Positions 15,221 to 15,446 of a DNA stretch of 15,446 bases are shown one piece after another (within the stretch, counting starts at the first letter, position 1; every line of letters starts with the position of its first letter). This DNA is from Geosiphon pyriformis (Eukaryota; Glomeromycota; Glomeromycetes; Archaeosporales; Geosiphonaceae): NCBI GenBank assembly GCA_016748015.1, contig JAAOMT010000728.1, positions 1-15,446 of the forward strand. Direction: 5' to 3'. The notes below the pieces were generated by a model. That model searched no databases. It was given only the letters and a program-made list of their open reading frames with translations, and was not told the origin of the DNA. The translations under genes and the position numbers were made by a program.

Positions 15221-15446
15221 ATCAACATGGGACAACTTGAACCACAACAACAAAACCAGCTCAAGAAACTAATTGCAAATTTTGCTGATATTTTTGCCAA
15301 AAACAACAATGACTTAGGAAGAACCGATTTGGTGCAACACCAAATCTATACAGGAGATGCCAAACCAAGGCGACAACAAGCCTACCGAGTTGCTCCAGAA
15401 AGCCACCAATTTATCCAAGAAAAAGTACAATAGACGCTTAACAATG
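15221..15446 (+). pseudogene. Reverse transcriptase N-terminal region of element B, truncated by the window end
   Basis: Frame 2 reads MGQLEPQQQNQLKKLIANFA, then DIFAKNNNDLGRTDLVQHQI and TGDAKPRRQQAYRVAPE. This is the standard entry into Ty3/Gypsy RT (L-x5-L-x7-F-x-DIFA, then a TGD-x-PI-x-Q-x-YR-like strand). A TAG at 15431-15433 interrupts it just before the window ends. The polymerase core (YVDD region) is outside the window. The Met at 15227 is probably internal, since the upstream domain is in the same frame. Confidence 0.85.

Larger units (their letters stand above)
9984..15446 (+). mobile_element. Element B: dUTPase-containing Ty3/Gypsy retrotransposon, 5' part
   Basis: 5' LTR, primer-binding site, Gag, zinc knuckle, protease, Cys-rich region, dUTPase, a beta-rich domain and the first RT residues, all on plus, cut by the window end. 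It is inserted antisense into the integrase of Old-R; the candidate 5-bp target site on its left is ACTGT (9979-9983). Frame 1 holds gag through the Cys-rich region, and frame 2 holds the rest after an indel near 14018. It is the best preserved element here, with the highest CpG count and gag without a stop, but pro-pol has many stops and it is not expected to be autonomous. Confidence 0.9.

Overview
This is a eukaryotic, AT-rich, repeat-dense window. It contains no host gene that I can support: every interpretable stretch is transposable-element DNA, mostly decayed. The style of the elements points to a large TE-rich fungal genome, most likely an arbuscular mycorrhizal fungus (Glomeromycotina, Rhizophagus/Gigaspora-like). 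The clues are Ty3/Gypsy polyproteins with gag, retropepsin, a Cys-rich segment and a dUTPase, plus a LINE with a C-terminal RNase H. The organism call rests on family resemblance and is an inference.

Layout from the centre outward: (1) 6486-7925 is a decayed non-LTR (LINE-type) fragment on the minus strand, with an RNase H domain. (2) It is flanked by two old, convergent Gypsy 3' ends. Old-L lies on plus (3358-6485: RNase H, integrase, a post-integrase reading frame, LTR-like end). Old-R lies on minus (7926-9983: integrase C-terminus, the same post-integrase frame, the same LTR-like end). They form an imperfect inverted repeat. (3) Each old element is interrupted, at a different codon, by a younger Gypsy element running outward. 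Element A is on minus (5' LTR 2393-3357, gag-protease 1-2390, cut by the window start). Element B is on plus (5' LTR 9984-10968, gag 10960-12399, then zinc knuckle, protease, Cys-rich domain, dUTPase, a beta-rich linker domain and the start of reverse transcriptase, cut by the window end). A and B are diverged copies of one family. They share LTR ends (TGTTAC...GTAACA), a primer-binding site, U3 repeats and a collinear gag-protease.

Age ordering follows from the nesting and from CpG content. By eye the old core has about one CpG per kb, element A about three, and element B about eight. Most breaks in the reading frames look like C-to-T or G-to-A transitions (CAA/CAG to TAA/TAG, CGA to TGA, TGG to TAG/TGA), with a few indels.

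The most interesting biology is the polyprotein of element B: Gag (no stop in about 479 codons) - CCHC knuckle with a Q/N/Y/P-rich tail - DSG-type retropepsin - multi-CxxC Cys-rich domain of unknown function - dUTPase - uncharacterised beta-rich domain - RT. A dUTPase between protease and RT, preceded by a Cys-rich module, is an unusual order. A second point is the post-integrase reading frame, which is alignable in both old copies. No RNA genes, CRISPR arrays or prokaryotic features were seen.
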